Assembly: GCA_049684495.1 (NCBI GenBank)
Contig: JBAVFZ010000365.1
Span: 1-14,084 of the forward strand
Direction of reading: 5' to 3'
Length of the DNA stretch: 14,084 bases
Source of the DNA: JAFGKK01 sp049684495
GTDB lineage: Bacteria > Chloroflexota > Anaerolineae > Anaerolineales > RBG-16-64-43
In this document: piece by piece, positions 13,150-14,084 of the stretch
Numbering within the stretch: the stretch's first letter is position 1
Layout of the letters: each line of letters starts with the position of its first letter
Position numbers and translations under genes: made by a program
The notes under the pieces: generated by a model
What the model saw: the letters and a program-made list of their open reading frames with translations, nothing else
Databases searched by the model: none
What the model was told of the DNA's origin: nothing

Positions 13150-14013
13150 CTACTCGTGCCAAAGCGGGAGCATCTCTCGAGAGGAGTACAAGGCGCGCAT
13201 TTCGTCACCGGTGGGCGCGGAGGTAAAACGGCTAGCGGCCTCCAGCACCTTCGGGAGCAGGTTGACGTCGGATGCCGTGTTCAGGAACAGCTGCGGCCGC
13301 CCGAAGACGTACCCGACCGCCTTTTCGATTTCCTCCTGCCCGGTCAGGCTCTCATACCAGGTCGTCGTGGTCCGCTCGGTGCCTTCCGGCCACGGCCGGC
13401 GGCAGATGGATTTAATCGTCTGAATGGCGACACCGCGCTCGCGGCAGGTAGCCGCCAGCCGATCGAATCCCTCCGCATACCGCGGGATGGACATCATCGG
13501 GAAGTTATATGGGAGCAGGACCGACGTAAACTCAAACTGCTCGAGTGCGCGCAGGAGGATCGCCGGCGCTTCCAGGCCGTGGCTGGTGATCCCGATGAAC
13601 CGCGCCAGGCCTTTCGCGCGCGCATCACACGCGGCTTCCAGCGCGCCGTCCGGCCCCATTGCCTTTTCGAACTCCTCCCATGCGGTCACGGCGTGCAGTT
13701 GGATGAGGTCCAGGTAATCGGTTTGCAGCCGTTCGAGGGATTGGCGGATCTGTGCGCCCGCTTTTTCACGGGTGCGTTCCCCGGTTTTGGTGGCCAGGAA
13801 GAAATCCGCGCGGTGCGCCTTCATCCACGGGCCGACCCGCAATTCCGCGTCACCGTAAGATGCGGCCACGTCGATGTGGTTGATGCCGTACCGGAGCAGG
13901 ACATCCAGAGTCCGGTCCGACGTGGGTTGGTCGGTTCCGGAGAACGCCGCCGCGCCGAATAATATTCGTGTACTCTCGTGCCCCGTTTTGCCAAAATGCA
14001 TTTTCGCGATCAT
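13150..14013 (-). CDS. Aldo/keto reductase
   Basis: A 287-residue aldo/keto reductase of the TIM-barrel family, using NAD(P)H to reduce carbonyls or oxidise sugars and alcohols. The catalytic tetrad is visible as D48 and Y53 (HIDVAASYGDAE), K76 (LATKTGER) and H107 (DLIQLHAV). An ITSHG segment follows the fourth strand. It is somewhat shorter than the ~310-330 residues of many relatives; the C-terminus is GDEMRALYSSREMLP with no added iron-sulfur motif. Start at 14013: GGGAGG lies 7 nt upstream. An alternative ATG at 14001 is four codons in. It lies apart from the uronate operon on the opposite strand, so a link to that pathway is not shown. The substrate is unknown. Confidence 0.88.
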   Translation of the reverse strand: MIAKMHFGKTGHESTRILFGAAAFSGTDQPTSDRTLDVLLRYGINHIDVAASYGDAELRVGPWMKAHRADFFLATKTGERTREKAGAQIRQSLERLQTDYLDLIQLHAVTAWEEFEKAMGPDGALEAACDARAKGLARFIGITSHGLEAPAILLRALEQFEFTSVLLPYNFPMMSIPRYAEGFDRLAATCRERGVAIQTIKSICRRPWPEGTERTTTTWYESLTGQEEIEKAVGYVFGRPQLFLNTASDVNLLPKVLEAASRFTSAPTGDEMRALYSSREMLPLWHE

Positions 14014-14084
14014 CGCAATGCCTCCCGGGATTTATCTGAAACGGGTACGCATTCTTCCCATGTGAACCTATCGGTCCGTATATC

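Noticed and set aside
13138..13962. Plus-strand 274-codon open frame opposite the aldo/keto reductase
   Set aside because: The minus strand shows the complete Asp-Tyr-Lys-His tetrad and a strong ribosome site. The plus frame is Arg-rich shadow sequence.
1..14084. CRISPR array, tRNA/rRNA genes, transposase or prophage genes
   Set aside because: No regularly spaced direct repeats, tRNA-like cloverleaf with a 3' end, rRNA motifs or mobile-element proteins were seen on either strand. The repeats present are palindromic intergenic elements.

Overview
The window is GC-rich and densely coded. It looks like a fermentative, plant-polysaccharide-degrading bacterium, most likely from Chloroflexota (Anaerolineae-like). 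The taxonomic guess rests on three things: lipoproteins with short Thr/Pro/Ser linkers after the lipobox, several families of palindromic dispersed repeats between genes, and the mix of sugar-acid enzymes. It is a guess, because no marker gene is present.

Region 1 (172-9810, + strand) is a compact run of nine genes with the spacing of one hexuronate-catabolism operon: a KDPG-type aldolase, an IolB/KduI-family isomerase, KduD, uronate isomerase UxaC, tagaturonate epimerase UxaE, SDR-type fructuronate reductase UxuB, a LarA-family nickel racemase/epimerase, gluconokinase, and 6-phosphogluconate dehydrogenase. No transporter, regulator, mannonate dehydratase (UxuA) or KDG kinase is in the window.

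The most interesting reading concerns the last four genes. UxaC and UxaE bring glucuronate and galacturonate together at fructuronate, and UxuB reduces this to D-mannonate. The usual next enzyme, UxuA, is absent. In its place is a LarA homologue that keeps the cofactor lysine and catalytic histidines. It overlaps the gluconokinase gene by 4 bases, and gluconokinase is followed by Gnd. D-mannonate and D-gluconate are C2 epimers, which is LarA-type chemistry. I therefore propose a bypass: hexuronate -> fructuronate -> mannonate -> gluconate -> 6-phosphogluconate -> ribulose 5-phosphate + CO2. The first three genes would serve a parallel branch for unsaturated uronates released by pectate lyases (4-deoxy-5-ketouronate -> KDG, then KDPG cleavage), with an IolB-type protein in the KduI role and the kinase encoded elsewhere.

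Region 2 (9811-12883) follows a large inverted-repeat element. It holds two tandem, paralogous, translationally coupled alpha/beta-hydrolase lipoproteins (+), then a convergent PHB-depolymerase/feruloyl-esterase-type lipoprotein (-). Together they suggest extracytoplasmic removal of esters from plant cell-wall material, feeding the uronate operon. The convergent gap carries a perfect 34-bp palindrome and a nested repeat.

Region 3 (12884-14084) is an intergenic stretch with repeat remnants and a minus-strand aldo/keto reductase. No tRNA, rRNA, CRISPR array, transposase or phage gene was seen.
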